A stretch of 64,000 nucleotides of DNA from Enterococcus sp. ZJ1622 (GTDB taxonomy: Bacteria > Bacillota > Bacilli > Lactobacillales > Enterococcaceae): contig NZ_JAAKDW010000002.1 in NCBI RefSeq assembly GCF_011038845.1, positions 186,001 to 250,000 of the forward strand, in the 5' to 3' direction. Positions 63,808-64,000 of the stretch are shown here, one piece after another (position 1 is the stretch's first letter; every line of letters begins with the position of its first letter). The notes below the pieces were generated by a model that saw only the letters and a list, made by a program, of their open reading frames with translations, did not search any database and was not told the DNA's origin. The position numbers were made by a program, and so were the translations under genes.

Positions 63808-64000
63808 ATGAAAAGTTATCGTTTAGAAGGATTGGATTGTGCAAACTGTGCGATGAAAATCGAAAAAAACGTACAGCAGATCGAAGGAGTCAAGCAGGCA
63901 ACGGTCAATTTTGCAACTGGAAAGATGAATATTGAAGCTGAACCCGCACAGCTCGCCGCAATCGAACAAGAAGCAAAAGAGATCGTACACAAGTTAGAGC
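63808..64000 (+). CDS. Heavy-metal P-type ATPase, N-terminal part (right end cut by window)
   Basis: ATG 63808 follows TAAGGAGGGA. The visible 64 residues form a metal-binding HMA domain with LDCANCAMKIEKNVQQIEGV (CxxC), then a linker. LDCANCA is typical of zinc/cadmium/lead ATPases (CadA, ZntA), whereas copper ATPases more often have GMTCAAC. The catalytic part lies outside the window, so the ATPase call is inference; a stand-alone metallochaperone cannot be excluded. Confidence 0.7.
   Translation, partial: MKSYRLEGLDCANCAMKIEKNVQQIEGVKQATVNFATGKMNIEAEPAQLAAIEQEAKEIVHKLE

Overview
The window looks like a chromosomal segment of an Enterococcus, most likely of the E. faecium group. This rests on moderate-to-low GC, strong AGGAGG ribosome binding sites, several TTG/GTG starts, the Firmicutes core order rpsU-yqeY-phoH-pgpH-ybeY-dgkA-era-recO-glyQS, and many PTS operons of lactic-acid-bacterial type. 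The species is inferred from gene content only; no alignment was run. The window is cut inside an ABC exporter gene on the left and inside a metal P-type ATPase gene on the right.

Region by region. 1-2690: a heterodimeric ABC exporter. 2780-9800: a beta-glucoside locus with a LicT-type antiterminator, its RNA target, a PTS EIIBCA, a divergent RpiR regulator, and GH4 and GH1 phospho-beta-glucosidases. 9940-12814: thioredoxin reductase and phosphoglucomutase. 12884-15175: a zinc-type ArsR sensor, a structured repeat array, the PPDK regulator YqfL, and a Zur-like Fur protein. 15340-25514: the core translation, ribosome maturation, cell-envelope and GlyRS cluster, with a T-box before glyQ. 25804-38452: two linked sugar loci. 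The first is RpiR, a PfkB kinase, a fructose-family PTS and LacD, probably for tagatose or a related ketose. The second is GntR, AgaS, LacD, a GH35 beta-galactosidase and a mannose-family PTS, resembling the galacto-N-biose/lacto-N-biose loci of lactobacilli and streptococci. Its last gene (EIIA) carries a frameshift.

38713-43142 is the most unusual region. A period of about 698 bp is repeated four times. Each unit has a small membrane-anchored protein gene followed by the 5' end of a lipase gene. Only the last unit continues into a complete lipase with a helical C-terminal tail, and it is followed by two small helical proteins. The layout matches the staphylococcal type VII-secreted lipase toxin TslA, with its TilA immunity proteins and two small partner proteins. 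I read the first three units as orphan immunity genes plus truncated toxin heads, two of which carry inactivating mutations.

43222-51586: YidC, acylphosphatase, an rRNA methyltransferase, an HD protein, an FusB-type EF-G-binding protein, a fluoride riboswitch with a CLC-F antiporter, a YdcF-like membrane protein, DacA, and a 40-residue membrane protein. 51820-63658: a baeRF-like protein, a Cys/His-rich secreted protein with a broken lipoprotein partner, a cold-shock protein, DinG, a PepSY-like protein, an aminotransferase, AsnS, and several small metabolic genes. 63731-64000: two operator-like inverted repeats and the start of a soft-metal ATPase.

A second recurring signal is a family of structured repeats at 13205-13732, 52941-53141 and 62477-62660. 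Near-constant linkers (GAACACCGTTTA, GAGAGGTYGTGA) separate hairpins of about 85-100 nt. The hairpin arms change between copies but stay complementary, so the conserved property is an RNA (or cruciform) structure. All three arrays follow a gene's stop codon and end at or near a hairpin terminator.
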